The translations under genes were made by a program, and so were the position numbers. The notes under the pieces are model-generated. The model ran no database searches. It was not told where the DNA came from and saw only the letters and a list, made by a program, of their open reading frames with translations. From the NCBI GenBank assembly GCA_017860725.1, contig JAGDMX010000139.1:1-7028 (forward strand): a DNA stretch of 7,028 bases, written 5' to 3'. Shown one piece after another: positions 6,465 through 7,028 of this stretch. The stretch is from Chloroflexota bacterium. Lineage in GTDB: Bacteria > Chloroflexota > Anaerolineae > Anaerolineales > UBA4823. Each line of letters opens with the position of its first letter. The first letter of the stretch is position 1.

Positions 6465-6506
6465 GTGGCGAGTAAAAATACTCGCGTGGCGCGTTAGAAT
6501 ACTTGC
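6465..6506. repeat. Two tandem imperfect 21-bp units, one forming a perfect hairpin
   Basis: Unit A (6465-6485) and unit B (6486-6506) both begin GTGGCG and end AATACT(C/T)GC, matching at 17 of 21 positions by direct alignment. Unit A contains the stem GCGAGTA (6468-6474), loop AAAA and TACTCGC (6479-6485). Unit B keeps the layout but its stem is degraded. The units begin a few bases beyond the cyclase stop codon on the minus strand, so the hairpin could also act as a weak terminator or mRNA end for that gene, although no T-run follows it. Confidence 0.6.
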
Positions 6507-6512
6507 AGTGTT

Positions 6513-7028
6513 TTAGTTCGAGCCAATTACCTTGTAAATTTTCACCTGCCCCTCTACGCCTTTTAGTTGAAGCACAGCCGATTCAATGCTGCAGTCATAT
6601 TTTTTGAGCAATTCCAGTACGCCAGGAGATCTGTAAATTGCCTCGGTCAGATAAATCTCATAAATCTCATTTCCCCCGGCGCTCGATTGCACCCGCGCCG
6701 CGATATTCACCGTCTGGCCGAAATAATCAATGCGCTCATTGAGCGTCACCGAAATAGCCGCGCCACGGTGAATACCTATTTTGAGTATCAAGTCGCCATG
6801 GTGCGACGCCTGATTCATCTGTCGAAGCCCTCTGAGCATATCAAGCCCGGCGCATACCGCCTCCACTGGTTCATTGAAAGTCGCCATAATCGCATCGCCA
6901 ATCGTTTTCACAATGGCCCCATGCTGGTTCAAGATGGCTGTATTCAAGACGCCATAATGTTCCCGCACCAGCGCAAACGCATTCAAATCGCCGATCTGCT
7001 GATAAAGCTGGGTAGAGCTCTTCAGGTC
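6513..7028 (-). CDS. Class III adenylate/guanylate cyclase, C-terminal catalytic part, cut by the window edge
   Basis: The frame enters open at the right edge and gives 171 residues of a class III nucleotide cyclase catalytic domain. It starts with DLKSSTQLY, whose first Asp is the first metal-binding residue (D1), then VKTIGDAIMA with K41 (base recognition) and D45 (second metal). IDYFGQTVNIAARV follows, with D101 at the usual base-specifying position and transition-state N108 and R112. All visible catalytic residues are present, and the Lys/Asp pair fits adenylate rather than guanylate cyclase; cAMP synthesis from ATP is inferred. A TTG at 6986 is not the true start because the domain continues upstream. 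No membrane segment is in the visible part, and any N-terminal sensor domain lies outside. A 9-bp tandem duplication (6651-6668) adds an extra Glu-Ile-Tyr. It converges with pabBC. Confidence 0.9.
   Translation of the reverse strand, partial: DLKSSTQLYQQIGDLNAFALVREHYGVLNTAILNQHGAIVKTIGDAIMATFNEPVEAVCAGLDMLRGLRQMNQASHHGDLILKIGIHRGAAISVTLNERIDYFGQTVNIAARVQSSAGGNEIYEIYLTEAIYRSPGVLELLKKYDCSIESAVLQLKGVEGQVKIYKVIGSN
6651..6668 (-). repeat. 9-bp in-frame tandem duplication in the cyclase gene
   Basis: Two exact copies of ATAAATCTC (plus strand), or GAGATTTAT on the coding strand, encode Glu-Ile-Tyr twice in GGNEIYEIYLTEAIY. The local copy number looks like a recent slippage event that kept the frame. 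Confidence 0.8.

Larger units (their letters stand above)
6198..6512. other. Convergent intergenic region without a convincing gene
   Basis: About 315 bp, visibly more AT-rich than its flanks, lies between the ends of two convergent genes. Open frames here (minus 6453-6253; plus 6328-6408 and 6416-6475) lack ribosome binding sites and family resemblance. It holds three repeat structures: a long inverted repeat near 6222-6288, a 10-bp direct repeat (6319-6328 and 6395-6404) and two imperfect 21-bp tandem units (6465-6506). No classic GC-stem plus T-run terminator was found for either flanking gene. Confidence 0.6.

Noticed and set aside
6465..6506. Tandem units as a CRISPR array
   Set aside because: The two units abut directly with no spacers between them, and no cas gene is present.

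Overview
The window looks like chromosomal DNA from a bacterium of moderate GC content, plausibly a Chloroflexota (Anaerolineae-like) genome. That assignment is inferred from the style of several proteins: the PabB-PabC fusion, the HEAT-repeat protein, the YIP1-like protein and the soluble class III cyclase. No rRNA, tRNA or other taxonomic marker is present, so the lineage is tentative.

Layout. From about 2250 down to position 1, a leftward operon encodes a HEAT-repeat protein, then a membrane methyltransferase of the isoprenylcysteine carboxyl methyltransferase (ICMT)/PEMT type, then a YIP1-like membrane protein. The YIP1-like frame is broken by an in-frame TAA but stays open and hydrophobic to the window edge. 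Positions 2253-2458 form a divergent control region. It holds a perfect 20-bp palindrome and candidate promoters for both directions with overlapping -35 elements. From 2459 to 6197, a rightward operon encodes an AI-2E/PerM-type permease, a calcineurin-like metallophosphoesterase (YaeI-type) and a bifunctional PabB-PabC protein of p-aminobenzoate/folate synthesis. These three genes are joined by stop-start overlaps of 1 and 4 nt. The convergent gap 6198-6512 has no convincing gene but carries a long inverted repeat, a 10-bp direct repeat and a pair of imperfect 21-bp tandem repeats with a hairpin. From 6513 to the right edge lies the C-terminal part of a class III adenylate/guanylate cyclase on the minus strand, with a 9-bp in-frame tandem duplication.

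How the genes work together. The rightward operon couples a membrane permease and a phosphoesterase to PABA synthesis. The coupling is clear from the overlaps, but no shared pathway is evident, so these may simply be co-transcribed housekeeping genes. The leftward operon mixes a scaffold-type repeat protein with two membrane proteins of unknown substrate. I see no CRISPR array, phage gene, complete insertion sequence, toxin-antitoxin pair or obvious defence system. The most interesting items are the interrupted YIP1 frame, the divergent control region, the small intergenic repeats and the cyclase duplication.
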